Source of the DNA: JBFLYC01 sp040756735
Lineage (GTDB): Bacteria; Bacillota; DSM-16504; Desulfitibacterales; Desulfitibacteraceae
Length of the DNA stretch: 64,000 bases
NCBI GenBank assembly: GCA_040756735.1
Contig: JBFLYC010000017.1
Span: 3,552-67,551, forward strand
Reading direction: 5' to 3'
Shown here: positions 9,040-17,647 of the stretch, piece by piece
Position numbering within the stretch: the stretch's first letter is position 1
How the letters are laid out: the number at the start of each line of letters is the position of its first letter
The notes under the pieces: generated by a model
The model's database searches: none
Told to the model about the DNA's origin: nothing
What the model saw: only the letters and a program-made list of their open reading frames with translations
Program-made: the position numbers and the translations under genes

Positions 9040-10389
9040 ATGGCTGATTTTAAAAAGTTTAACTATAAAAATTCTCAAGAACTTAGTGAAGAAATTAATG
9101 AACTAGGGGTAAACATTGATGCGAATGATGATCTAGCTCCCTTAGTGCAGAGAAAGACAATAGGGATGCATATTCTGCCTAATCCTTTGGTTATTCATCC
9201 CATGGAAGGCTGTGATGGAACAGAAAATGGTCTTCCCTCAGATTTGACATTCAGGCGCTATAAACGCTTTGCCAGGGGAGGGGCCGGATTAATCTGGTTC
9301 GAGGCTACAGCAGTGGTACCTGAAGGAAGAGCCAATCCCAGGCAGCTGCTTATAAATAGGGAAACCCTGCCGCACTTTAAAAAACTAGTAGCCATGGTCA
9401 GCAAGGAAGCTGAAGACAGCATGGGGATTGGTCATAAACCTGTGTGTATTCTACAGCTTACCCATTCGGGACGTTACAGCAAACCTTATGGAAAACCCCA
9501 ACCTATAATAGCCTTTAATGATGCTAACTTGGATGCCAGGTCCGGTGTTGAACCGGATACAAAGCTCGTATCCGATGATTACCTGGACCGGTTACAGGGG
9601 AAGTATGTGGAAGCAGCCTGTCTAGCCAGGGAAGCAGGCTTTGACGGGGTAGATATCAAATCATGCCACAGGTACTTATTATCTGAACTTTTGGCCGGTC
9701 ATACACGTCATGGAAAATATGGCGGCAGTTTTGAAAATCGCACCCGGTTTCTCTTGGAAACCGTGGACAAAGTGCGCAGTATCACAGGAGAGGGTTTTAT
9801 CCTTGCAGTAAGGATGAATGCCTTTGATGGCTTACCTTACCCCTATGGCTGGGGAGTTAGTAGAGAAGACGAAAACTTGCCGGACTTGTCCGAACCCAAA
9901 CAGCTTGTACAGCTTCTTAATAAAAAAGGAGTTTCTGTGGTGAGCATTACTGCCGGTAATCCCTATTATAAAAAGCCGTATATAACCAGGCCCTTTGATG
10001 TGCCCGTGGCAGGAGCGCCTTTTCCTGATGAGCATCCATTAGAAAGTGTTTCGAGGCTGTTTTTGCTGGCCAGGGAGATCCAGAAGGCAGTACCCAAGGT
10101 TGCAGTGGTTGGAGGTGGATACAGCTGGCTCAGGCAGTACTCAGCAAATGCTGCAGCAGCTCACATTGCCAAAGGGGATGTAAGCCTGGTCGGTTTTGGG
10201 CGGTTTGCCTTTGCATATCCTGATTTTGCTAAAGATATTCTTGAATGTGGCAGCCTTGACAAATCAAAAGTATGTATTGCCTGCAGCAAATGTACCCAGA
10301 TTATGCGTGACAAGGGACGAACTGGCTGTGTAATTAGAGATAGCGAAATCTACTTGCCCATTTATAAGCAAGGGCGGGAAGGGTTTTAG
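9040..10389 (+). CDS. NADH:flavin oxidoreductase / Old Yellow Enzyme family, Fe-S type
   Basis: 449-residue FMN TIM-barrel oxidoreductase. ATG 9040 or the adjacent TTG 9037 follows gggagg at 9024-9029. Seen are NPLVIHPMEGCDGT (FMN end of the barrel), QLTHSGRYSKP, GFDGVDIKSCHRYLLSELL with the OYE catalytic His region, and FENRTRFLLE. The C-terminus has a Cys cluster, CIACSKCTQIMRDKGRTGC, like the 4Fe-4S site of 2,4-dienoyl-CoA reductase relatives. The second NAD-binding half of those enzymes is missing, so it is the short form. Likely role: reduction of an activated double bond, or electron transfer with the preceding flavoprotein. It is the last gene of the run; the next gene is convergent only 20 bases away. 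Confidence 0.88.
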   Translation: MADFKKFNYKNSQELSEEINELGVNIDANDDLAPLVQRKTIGMHILPNPLVIHPMEGCDGTENGLPSDLTFRRYKRFARGGAGLIWFEATAVVPEGRANPRQLLINRETLPHFKKLVAMVSKEAEDSMGIGHKPVCILQLTHSGRYSKPYGKPQPIIAFNDANLDARSGVEPDTKLVSDDYLDRLQGKYVEAACLAREAGFDGVDIKSCHRYLLSELLAGHTRHGKYGGSFENRTRFLLETVDKVRSITGEGFILAVRMNAFDGLPYPYGWGVSREDENLPDLSEPKQLVQLLNKKGVSVVSITAGNPYYKKPYITRPFDVPVAGAPFPDEHPLESVSRLFLLAREIQKAVPKVAVVGGGYSWLRQYSANAAAAHIAKGDVSLVGFGRFAFAYPDFAKDILECGSLDKSKVCIACSKCTQIMRDKGRTGCVIRDSEIYLPIYKQGREGF

Positions 10390-10409
10390 TAATATTAAAA
10401 AGTTTCTAC

Positions 10410-12374
10410 TCATCCTGACACTACCGCTCCTCCCCTGGTTTTCTTCCTGGTGATATAATGGAAGGCCATGGCTAGAACCAGTATAACTAAGCCGATAGCA
10501 TCAGTTCTCAAACCCGGGTTTATCATCATAACGGCTCCACCAAAAAATAACAATTGTTCTAAAATAAATAACTGCCGTATAAAATAGGCTTTGGTGGCTA
10601 TCGCTAAGCCGAAAACACCAATTAATCCTGTTATAAAGGCAATTCCCACCGCCAGGATACTTGGACTTTCAAAAAGAATAACAGGATTAAAGGCAAACAT
10701 AAATGGTATGATAAAACCTGCTAAAGTAAGTTTTAAAGCAGTCCAAGCTGTTTTCATAGGTTCAGCGCCTGCTATTCCGGCGGCAGTATATGAAGCCAGG
10801 GCAACAGGAGGTGTTACGTTAGAGAGAGCTCCAAACCAAAATACAAAGAAATGTGCAGCCAGGGGCAAAACACCTAGCTTAACAAGGGCCGGTGCAGCAA
10901 CTATAGCTACAATAATATAAAGCGCTGTAGAAGGCAGCCCAAAGCTTAAGACAATGGAAGTCAGCATTACCAGGGCCAATGCCGCAAAAACAGAGCCGCC
11001 TGAAAGATTAACAATATTGTAGGCCATGACTGAACCAATCCCGGTCATTGCAGCCACACCTACAATGATACCTACCGAGGCACAGGCGATTCCTACCTGA
11101 ATTGAACCTAAAGCTCCATGTTCTAAAGCCCAGAGCAGTTTTTTAAGGCCAATCCTGCATTCTTTATTGGTGTAACTTGCTGCAATGGTTGCAATAATTC
11201 CTGCAAATCCTGCATAAAGGGGAGTCTTACCTGATATAAGTACCCAGATGATGACTATTATTGGGAGTAACAAGGCACCTCGTTCGAGGAAAACTTTTTT
11301 TAAAGAGGGGATGTCATTTTTTTCTAAGCCTTTTAACCCTAAACGCTTGGCTTCTATATCAATCATTATCATAACTGCTGCAAAATACAATAAGGCAGGG
11401 ACTATAGCCGCAGTAACGATTCGCAAGTATGGTACGCCTAAAAATGAAGCCATGATAAAGGCTGCAGCGCCCATAATAGGAGGCATGATCATGCCTCCTG
11501 TAGAGGCAGCAGCTTCTACTGCTCCTGCAAAAAATGGTTTGTATCCGATTCTCTTCATTAGTGGTATGGTAAAAGACCCAGTAGTGGCCACATTGGCAGC
11601 AGGGCTGCCGCTTAAGGTTCCCATCAGGGCGCTGGATATGACTGCTACCTGTGCCGGGCCTCCTCGCATTCTACCTGCCAGTCCCAACGCCAGATCGTTA
11701 AAGAGGCCTGATGCTCCACTGGCAGTCAAAAAGGCGCCAAAAAGAATAAAAAGGAAAATAAAGGTTGCAGAAACTGTTAGAGTAATGCCAAAAAGGCCTT
11801 CGTAAGTTAAGTACATGCGGTAAAGGATACGCGTCCAGTCTAAACCGGCATGCCCAAAAAGACCTGGAAAATAGGGGCCATAGGCAGCATAAATCAAAAA
11901 GAATACAGATAGGGCAGGTATCAACCAGCCAACCACCCTCCGAGCTGCTTCCAGGGTAAGCACTATGGCAATAATGGCAAAAACATAATCCCGGGAAATA
12001 GCTATGGAACCCCTCTTAAGATGCAGGTCATTATAAAAAAACAAGATGTATAATCCTACACTTATACTAAAAATGATTAAAATAATGTCCAGCTTTGATA
12101 ATTTGTCCCTGGGTGAATTTTTTCGGGCAGGGAATAGGGTAAAGGTTAAAACTAATAAAAAACTAAGGTGAACGGCATTTCTAAAAATTTCCGGAACAAC
12201 CCCTATGCTATTGACCCAAATCTGAAACAAAGAAAAGCTTATGGCAACAGCTGCCACGATTTTCCCCTTGGTACCTGTAAATTTTCTTTTAATACCTTCT
12301 TCAGCTATGTTGGATTGGCACTCGGCTGTCGCTTGCGGCTGTTCCCCGGTGCCAAGGGTTTGTTTCATTGACAT
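10410..12374 (-). CDS. TRAP transporter fused permease (4TM/12TM, TAXI type)
   Basis: 654-residue polytopic membrane protein in which the small and large TRAP permeases are fused, as is normal for TAXI systems. The start is ATG at 12374, five bases after aaggag; the GTG at 12380 overlaps that site and is less likely. DctM-like signatures include GTLSGSPAANVATTGSFTIP, AASTGGMIMPPIMGAAAF and SFGLPSTALYIIVA. The TAXI receptor gene lies 89 bases upstream on the same strand, so the two form one transporter. Ligands of TAXI systems are mostly unknown (glutamate or other acids in a few cases). Confidence 0.92.
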   Translation of the reverse strand: MSMKQTLGTGEQPQATAECQSNIAEEGIKRKFTGTKGKIVAAVAISFSLFQIWVNSIGVVPEIFRNAVHLSFLLVLTFTLFPARKNSPRDKLSKLDIILIIFSISVGLYILFFYNDLHLKRGSIAISRDYVFAIIAIVLTLEAARRVVGWLIPALSVFFLIYAAYGPYFPGLFGHAGLDWTRILYRMYLTYEGLFGITLTVSATFIFLFILFGAFLTASGASGLFNDLALGLAGRMRGGPAQVAVISSALMGTLSGSPAANVATTGSFTIPLMKRIGYKPFFAGAVEAAASTGGMIMPPIMGAAAFIMASFLGVPYLRIVTAAIVPALLYFAAVMIMIDIEAKRLGLKGLEKNDIPSLKKVFLERGALLLPIIVIIWVLISGKTPLYAGFAGIIATIAASYTNKECRIGLKKLLWALEHGALGSIQVGIACASVGIIVGVAAMTGIGSVMAYNIVNLSGGSVFAALALVMLTSIVLSFGLPSTALYIIVAIVAAPALVKLGVLPLAAHFFVFWFGALSNVTPPVALASYTAAGIAGAEPMKTAWTALKLTLAGFIIPFMFAFNPVILFESPSILAVGIAFITGLIGVFGLAIATKAYFIRQLFILEQLLFFGGAVMMINPGLRTDAIGLVILVLAMAFHYITRKKTRGGAVVSG

Positions 12375-12463
12375 GTTCACTCCTTTTCGGTGAAGATATA
12401 AAGAAGGAAGGGGCTAAGAAGCGAAAAATCATGCCCCTCCCTGAAACTATTACAGTTTTGATG

Positions 12464-13495
12464 TTATTTTGGTGGAACCAGGTGGTCTGGAATATCTAGT
12501 CCTTTTTCTTTGAAGTATTTATAAGCTCCTGGATGCAAGGGCGCCGGCAATCCGTCCAGTGCAGTCGCTAACTTAATGTCTTTTGCGGCGTCATGGGCTT
12601 CATACATGAATTGGAGGTTTTCAAAGAGCGTCTTGGTCAATAGATAAACAACCTCTTCATCTGTTGTATCGCTGACAGCCAGCCAGTTAGGCTGTGCAAT
12701 TGTCATAATTGGTTTTGTTTGGCCTGTATAAGTGCCGGCAGGAATTTCAAACATGTACCAGGTATGAAAAACGTTGTTGATACCGCCAAGGTTTTCCGGT
12801 GTAAATTCAAGTACTTCTACTTCAATGGGGCTGGCAAATAAATCAGACACTGCTGCCACAGGGGGACCTGCCGGCATGGAAGCCCCGGCAATCCGCATGT
12901 CTTTCATGGCGGATGCTGATTCGGTATAACCAAGGTACTCAGGTGTTATGTCATTTACAGTAAGACCAAGACCTTTAAGAATAACAAGGGTAGAACTCTC
13001 AGTCCCGCTGCCTGATGGTCCCACAGACATCCTGAGTCCTTTTATGTCCATTATGTTTCCGGTTTTTACAGATTTCTTGTTGACAACAAAGTGTTCCACG
13101 TTGGGCCATAGCATTGAGATGGATCGGAGCCCTTCGTATTTTTTGCCCTCAAAGGTGCCTTCTCCTTTCCAAGCCATTGCCCCAATAAGACCCTGCATGA
13201 TGGCCAGTTGAGCTTCACCCTTGCGCAGGATATCTATGTTTTCTACTGAACCTGCTGAGGATTGAGCTGAAACCTTTATACCCTGATCAATAAGCTTTTC
13301 GGTCCATAAAGTACCCATTGCCACACCAATTGGATAGTAAGTTCCACCTGTGGAAGCAGTGGTTATGGTCAAAAATTGGGTTTTAGGTGCAGGTGCTTGA
13401 CCGCCGTCATCTTTTTTGCCGGAAGCACATGCAGCCAAAGCAATGCTTAGCATCAAAACCATTAAAAATAAGAGTGGTTTAAACCTCCAGTTCAT
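12464..13495 (-). CDS. TAXI family TRAP solute-binding lipoprotein
   Basis: 343-residue extracytoplasmic receptor. The N-terminal signal ends in a lipobox (ALAAC), predicting a lipid-anchored protein. The TAXI-type core is recognisable: TASTGGTYYPIGVAMGTLW, then QSSAGSVENIDILRKGEAQLAI, and SVGPSGSGTESSTLVILKGLG. The start is ATG 13495 behind a gggggc purine tract. It pairs with the fused permease downstream. The GntR-type gene 132 bases upstream on the same strand probably controls the pair. Confidence 0.92.
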   Translation of the reverse strand: MNWRFKPLLFLMVLMLSIALAACASGKKDDGGQAPAPKTQFLTITTASTGGTYYPIGVAMGTLWTEKLIDQGIKVSAQSSAGSVENIDILRKGEAQLAIMQGLIGAMAWKGEGTFEGKKYEGLRSISMLWPNVEHFVVNKKSVKTGNIMDIKGLRMSVGPSGSGTESSTLVILKGLGLTVNDITPEYLGYTESASAMKDMRIAGASMPAGPPVAAVSDLFASPIEVEVLEFTPENLGGINNVFHTWYMFEIPAGTYTGQTKPIMTIAQPNWLAVSDTTDEEVVYLLTKTLFENLQFMYEAHDAAKDIKLATALDGLPAPLHPGAYKYFKEKGLDIPDHLVPPK

Positions 13496-13627
13496 TAGTA
13501 CTTGCCCCCTTCTTTTAAAAATATTTTGTAATTTCTGTTAATTTCTATGGTTAAATAAAATAGATTATAGAAAATTGCGAATTCCCACCTCCCTGTGACC
13601 ATTTTTGCCCGTACTTAGTATTTAGTT

Positions 13628-14326
13628 TTACAAGATTGATTTCACCTTGGCAATCATTGTTTCCAAGTGTTCGGTCATGGCTTCCCTGGCTTTTTGACTA
13701 TCTCGGGATTCAATGGCCTTCAAAATGTTTTCGTGTTGTTTCAGAATCATTTTAGGTCCAGATGGTCTTGTCAGGGTTTCTTGCCTGGTTTTACTGATAG
13801 CATCTTTAAGAATATCCGAGATTGATGACATTACCTGCAAATACAGCTTATTACCAGTAATCTCAGAGATAAGAACATGAAAATTATAGTCGGCCTCAGC
13901 TCCCAGATTGTTATTATTAACATCATTTTCAAGATTCTGATATGCCTTGCGTAACCTGGCTATACCTTGTTTTGATGCTCTGCGGGCGGCTAAATCCGCT
14001 GCTTCTGTTTCTATTCCCTTTCTCAGTTCCAACAGTTCAAGGATATTCTCCCGGTCCCTGTTGATTATATCTATAATGGGCTCGCCGATGGATGGGAAAA
14101 CTGTCTTTTTTACCAGGGTGCCTTTGCCGGGAGATATGTGGACTATCCCTGACCTTCTTAAAAGCAGCATAGCTTCCCTGATGGCCGAACGGCTAACACC
14201 AAACTGTTCGGCAAGTTCATGCTCGGGTGGAAGATAGTCCCCTTCTTGAAAATGCCCGTCGGTTATCATATCTTTGAGTTTATCGTATACCAGCTCATAT
14301 ACTTGCTTTTTTTGAATTAGGTCCAT
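13628..14326 (-). CDS. GntR-family transcriptional regulator, FadR/FCD subfamily
   Basis: 232-residue regulator. The N-terminal winged helix is read as GDYLPPEHELAEQFGVSRSA followed by IREAMLLLRRSGIVHISPGKG (residues 25-70). The C-terminal all-helical FCD domain has LLELRKGIETEAADLAARRA and the metal-ligand-like segment DYNFHVLISEITGNKLY. FCD regulators answer to organic acids, matching the TAXI transporter genes just downstream on the same strand. A candidate operator lies 37 bases before its start. Confidence 0.92.
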   Translation of the reverse strand: MDLIQKKQVYELVYDKLKDMITDGHFQEGDYLPPEHELAEQFGVSRSAIREAMLLLRRSGIVHISPGKGTLVKKTVFPSIGEPIIDIINRDRENILELLELRKGIETEAADLAARRASKQGIARLRKAYQNLENDVNNNNLGAEADYNFHVLISEITGNKLYLQVMSSISDILKDAISKTRQETLTRPSGPKMILKQHENILKAIESRDSQKAREAMTEHLETMIAKVKSIL

Positions 14327-14362
14327 TATCTCTGCAGCTCCCTGTAAATATCCAATTATCTA

Positions 14363-14377
14363 AACATCGGATGTTTC
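14363..14377. promoter_or_regulatory. Palindrome upstream of the GntR-family gene
   Basis: aaacatc (14363-14369) and gatgttt (14371-14377) form a perfect 7-bp dyad around one base. It lies in front of the FCD regulator, a normal place for an autoregulatory operator of this family. Binding is inferred from symmetry and position only. Confidence 0.4.
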
Positions 14378-14592
14378 GTTGTTCTAACATTTGCGTATTA
14401 TGGCAATTCGCCCTATTTAACTAAATTCCTGCCTAAAAAAAGAAAAATCCATTTATCTTTTCCATAGAAATATATTGTAGCAGTATAATAAAAACAAATA
14501 TTGAATTGAGGATGACTTACGAACTGCGAAACTATAAGATTTATACGAAAATAGTGGGGAATATAAGTAGGGCGTTAATTTGGATTGTTCTT

Positions 14593-15000
14593 CTATTGTT
14601 CTATATTTAAGACCTTCATCCGGTATTGTAAGTGCTGCCTTGAAATACCTAATTGTCTGGCGCTTCTGCTTATATTATATTGGTTGTTCTCAAGACATTG
14701 AGTAATTATGCCCTTTTCAATGGCATTCATGGTGTCTTTTAGATTATGATTGTCACTGATTTTATGGGGATAGGTTTTAAACGGCGTACTAACCAGCTTA
14801 TCGCACATAAAGGGCGGTAAATGTCTCAAACATAACAAAGAATCATCAATCTCAGCCATATTCATGGCATGTTCAATAGTGTGTTCAAGTTCACGTATGT
14901 TACCAGGCCAATTGTATTTTTCAAACAGTCCTAATAAATCGTCCGTAACGCCTTGGATTGATTTACCCATTATTTTGTTGTGGGGTTCAATAAAATGCCT
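14593..15000 (-). pseudogene. Sigma-54 activator, C-terminal piece, split by an insertion sequence
   Basis: The C-terminal part of an NtrC-type enhancer-binding protein. It reads RHFIEPHNKIMGKSIQ, then LFEKYNWPGNIRELEHTIEH (end of the AAA+ domain) and a Fis-type helix-turn-helix at the C-terminus (NQYNISRSARQLGISRQHLQ). The reading frame continues to 15000, where an IS element begins. The preceding part of the protein resumes at 16567 on the other side. With the IS and one copy of the repeated aggcat removed, the codons ATA AGG CAT TTT ATT rejoin exactly. The gene cannot make an intact activator now. Confidence 0.88.
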
Positions 15001-15069
15001 CTATAGCCCCCTAGAAGACTTGGAGAAAACATATGAAATATGTTAGCATTAATATAGGGGGTAGAGATA

Positions 15070-15381
15070 ATGGCAAAAAAGAACTATAGTCTTGAATTCA
15101 AAGAACAGATTATTAAAGAATGCCAGGAAATAGGTAATGTTGCATTAGTAGCTAGAAGGCATGAACTTTCACCAAGCAATATTCATACATGGATCCAGAC
15201 AAGACGTAAAAATGGTTCAGTAAAATCCTTGCCTAAAGCTAAAGAAGCCAGAATCAAAGCTATGGAAAAACAGTTAAAAGAAGTTGCTGCAGAAAATGAC
15301 AGACTAAAACGACTCCTAGCAGAAAAAGAACTAGAGTTGTCAATTCTAAAGGAACTGAGGGATTGTGCAAACCCTCGGTAG
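15070..15381 (+). CDS. IS3-family transposase OrfA
   Basis: 103-residue DNA-binding half of an IS3-type transposase. The N-terminal helix-turn-helix (SLEFKEQIIKECQEIGNVAL, then ELSPSNIHTWIQ) is followed by a leucine-zipper-like coil (LKEVAAENDRLKRLLAEKEL). It starts at ATG 15070 after ggggtagag. It overlaps orfB by 19 bases in the -1 frame, the usual layout for programmed frameshifting to make OrfAB; no strong A6G slip site was seen in the overlap itself. Confidence 0.9.
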   Translation: MAKKNYSLEFKEQIIKECQEIGNVALVARRHELSPSNIHTWIQTRRKNGSVKSLPKAKEARIKAMEKQLKEVAAENDRLKRLLAEKELELSILKELRDCANPR

Positions 15382-16328
15382 CCGATCACGTTACCATTGC
15401 AAAAAGGTGGATAGAAAAGGGCTATAATACAACCATTGTCCTTAACGTGATCGGCCTAGCATCATCCACCTATTACTACCACACAGAAAAAGAAAATAAA
15501 GGTGACAAGAAGCCACCACAAAGGCGGACTGGACGTAAGATACCAGGTTACTCCTTAAACAAACAAGGACAGAGAATTTCAGATGAGCGCATCAAAGAAT
15601 ATCTCTGTGAGCTTATTACTGGTGATGGTTTTCCCTATGGCTATAAGAAGCTAACCATTAGCTTGCAAGAGGATTACGGACTAATAATCAACCACAAAAA
15701 GGTATATAGGCTTTGCAAAGAACTTGATATCTTACGTCCACAGCGCAAAATTTATCCTAACCGCCCGAGAAAGCTAGCTAAACGAGAAAAGGCAACAGGT
15801 TCCAACCAGCTCTGGCAAGCAGACTTAAAATATGGGTATATAGCTGGTACAGATCAGTTCTTCTTTCAGCTATCAATAATAGATGTATTTGACAAAGAAG
15901 CAGTAGGCTATCATTTAGGATTAAGTGCTACAGCAAAGGATGCCTGCAGGGTATTGACTTCTGCTCTTATAAAACGAGGGTTTAGACCAGGCATGAAATT
16001 GCCTATTATTAGGACAGATAATGGTCCTCAGTTTACAGCCAAACTGTTTAAGAAAACCTGTGACAAATGGAAAATAGAGCACGAAAGAATACCTGTTAAG
16101 ACACCTAATATGAACGCTTATATAGAATCATTCCATGCTATCTTAGAAGATGAGTGCTATAAAAGACATGAATTTAGTAGTTTCATGGAAGTCTACCGTA
16201 ATGTTAGTGACTACATGGATTATTATAACAACAGGCGCAGGCATGGTAGTATAGGTTATATGGCTCCAGCCAAGTTTTATAAATCACTGACAGAAGGCAG
16301 CATTGCAGGCCGTGAGCTTATTGCTTAG
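15363..16328 (+). CDS. IS3-family transposase OrfB (DDE integrase domain)
   Basis: 321-residue catalytic half. An HTH_21-like segment (ISDERIKEYLCELITGDGFP then YGYKKLTISLQEDYG) precedes the rve integrase core. The catalytic triad is visible: D in LWQADLKYGYIAG, D in IIRTDNGPQFTAKLF, and E in NMNAYIESFHAILEDE. Near-full family length, so the element may still be able to transpose if the frameshift works. The GTG at 15363 is nominal because translation normally enters from OrfA. Confidence 0.92.
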   Translation: MCKPSVADHVTIAKRWIEKGYNTTIVLNVIGLASSTYYYHTEKENKGDKKPPQRRTGRKIPGYSLNKQGQRISDERIKEYLCELITGDGFPYGYKKLTISLQEDYGLIINHKKVYRLCKELDILRPQRKIYPNRPRKLAKREKATGSNQLWQADLKYGYIAGTDQFFFQLSIIDVFDKEAVGYHLGLSATAKDACRVLTSALIKRGFRPGMKLPIIRTDNGPQFTAKLFKKTCDKWKIEHERIPVKTPNMNAYIESFHAILEDECYKRHEFSSFMEVYRNVSDYMDYYNNRRRHGSIGYMAPAKFYKSLTEGSIAGRELIA

Positions 16329-16350
16329 GTAAGGCTTAATAATAATTCCT

Positions 16351-16475
16351 CAACCAACCCTTAAGGTAATTCAAGCAGGCTGCCGCAGTGATGCCAAGGG
16401 TGCGTTAGCAGGCGTTAGTGGCCCTGCCCTTGACATCACAAGGCAGGTGGCCGATAATTCATATCGGGTTGGTTG
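16351..16475. repeat. Nested inverted repeat in the 3' noncoding part of the IS
   Basis: Outer arms: caaccaaccc (16351-16360) and gggttggttg (16466-16475), perfect. Inner arms: tgatgccaaggg (16389-16400) and cccttgacatca (16427-16438), 11 of 12 paired. A short direct repeat gcgttag lies in the loop. The stretch lies between the orfB stop and the right IS end and codes for nothing obvious. It could fold as a long structured RNA or be a small element that landed in the IS. Confidence 0.6.
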
Positions 16476-16566
16476 ATGAAGAACTAGATAATGTCGATAT
16501 TAATTGAAAAACTTAGGATGGATGAGTTAGTACGCATTTATTCTCCAATTCTAGGGGTTCAAACCG

Positions 16567-16757
16567 ATGCCTTATTAAAACGGGAATGTCTTGCAAACGT
16601 TGACGTAAGGGGGGAATCTCCAGGTTTACAACAGCAATCCTGTAATAAAAGTCCTTTCTTAACTGGTTTTTGGCAATGGCTTCTTGCGGTTGGACATTAA
16701 TAGCGCTGATTATTCTTGGATTAACGGGAATTTCCTTACTGCCAAGTTTTTGCATGA
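16567..16757 (-). pseudogene. Sigma-54 activator, middle AAA+ piece
   Basis: Reads MQKLGSKEIPVNPRIISAIN, then LRKDFYYRIAVVNLEIPPLR and QDIPVLIRH, which is the sensor I to sensor II region of a sigma-54 AAA+ domain. It is separated from its C-terminal continuation by the IS. Its own upstream half (Walker A, GAFTGA loop, sensory domain) is absent: the homology stops at about 16757, directly behind the dinD stop codon and in the same frame. The gene therefore suffered two events, an IS insertion and a 5' deletion or replacement. Confidence 0.82.
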
Positions 16758-16770
16758 TATGTAATTCCCC

Positions 16771-17628
16771 CTATTCGTCCAGCATCAGCTTTTTCTTTGA
16801 GTTTCTGAGCTTGCGTATTTCCTCGCGTTCAATCGTTTGAATACTTTTCTCCGGCACAGGCAATTCCTCCGGCAATGTGGCGCCCATTTCGATAATCGCT
16901 TTGCGTATCTTTTCAGCGACCTCGAAATGCGTGTTGTTCGCAGCGGCAGCAGAGGAAACCTCGTCCCGTTTCAGCTTTTCTTCGGTTTGAGAAATCCTGA
17001 ACAGGTTTGCAATCAGCTCGGTGCTGCCCATGTAATCAAGAATTTTTTCATTTTTCTTCAAGCCTTTCTTCGTATGAATATCCGCAACAGTCATACCGCC
17101 GTACAGTCCCATGTATCCGGCGTTTTGAAAAATTGCGAATTCTTCATCGGTAATCACGCCCGCATTATGCGCCGCTTCTGCAAGCAGCTGATTCCACTGT
17201 TTGATATTACCGCGAACAACTAATCTCTTATTATTTTCATCAAGCTGATTAAAGGCATCCTGAACTTCCTGTCGGCGAGTCTGGATGGCAAAGTAAGTTT
17301 GACCCAGTGCAATGATTTCTTTTCGCGGATCGCCGTTTTGAACAATTAAGTAACACGCATAGCGTGTGAGCTCATAATCTTTTACTTTTCTTTGCGTTAA
17401 ACTTCCTATCTCGACCATTTTGCTGACCTCAGCAAAATGGTCGTTAACCTCAAATCCACTGTTTTTGCAGGCAAGAACAGCCCGGTCAATTACCTTTTGA
17501 AAATTTCTCCATTGCACATATTCTAAAACTTCAGCAAGCTCCCGTGCGTACCAGAATTCACTTCCATTTTCCCGAACATGCTTAATGCTTTCAAATGTTT
17601 TGTATTCCTCTGCATTCAGATTCGACAT
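16771..17628 (-). CDS. dinD: DNA damage-inducible protein D (DinD)-like
   Basis: 285 residues, starting at ATG 17628 with ggagg eight bases upstream. The N-terminal BRO/KilA-like segment contains YKTFESIKHVRENGSEFWYA then RELAEVLEYVQWRNFQKVID; DYELTRYACYLIVQNGDPRK is a strong DinD/antirepressor signature. LYGGMTVADIHTKKGLKKNE and KILDYMGSTELIANLFRISQ are also typical of DinD. In E. coli DinD is SOS-induced and reported to inhibit RecA-mediated strand exchange; in many genomes it travels with mobile or restriction genes. Here it is flanked by broken genes. Full length, so possibly functional. Confidence 0.9.
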   Translation of the reverse strand: MSNLNAEEYKTFESIKHVRENGSEFWYARELAEVLEYVQWRNFQKVIDRAVLACKNSGFEVNDHFAEVSKMVEIGSLTQRKVKDYELTRYACYLIVQNGDPRKEIIALGQTYFAIQTRRQEVQDAFNQLDENNKRLVVRGNIKQWNQLLAEAAHNAGVITDEEFAIFQNAGYMGLYGGMTVADIHTKKGLKKNEKILDYMGSTELIANLFRISQTEEKLKRDEVSSAAAANNTHFEVAEKIRKAIIEMGATLPEELPVPEKSIQTIEREEIRKLRNSKKKLMLDE

Positions 17629-17647
17629 TAATTATTCCTCCGTATCC

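Larger units (their letters stand above)
15001..16566 (+). mobile_element. IS3-family insertion sequence
   Basis: About 1.57 kb, carrying orfA and orfB transposase frames. The boundaries come from the interrupted sigma-54 gene: atgcct is repeated at 14995-15000 and 16567-16572, and joining across one copy restores the frame. Imperfect terminal inverted repeats support this: cccctagaa then ttggagaa near the left end (15008-15027), with the same words in reverse complement near 16531-16557, differing by a 3-base insertion. The usual TG...CA tips are not clear, so each edge could move by a few bases. The 3' noncoding part (16329-16566) contains a nested inverted repeat. Confidence 0.85.

Noticed and set aside
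9040..10389. Complete 2,4-dienoyl-CoA reductase
   Set aside because: The C-terminal NAD/FAD-binding half is absent; only the barrel and the Fe-S Cys cluster are present.
11248..11805. 185-codon plus-strand frame inside the fused TRAP permease
   Set aside because: Shadow of a hydrophobic protein on the opposite strand; composition is Lys/Ala/Pro-rich without any family signature.
16491..16700. Plus-strand 69-codon frame at the IS right end
   Set aside because: It is antisense to the recognisable AAA+ fragment and crosses the IS border, so it is a chance frame.
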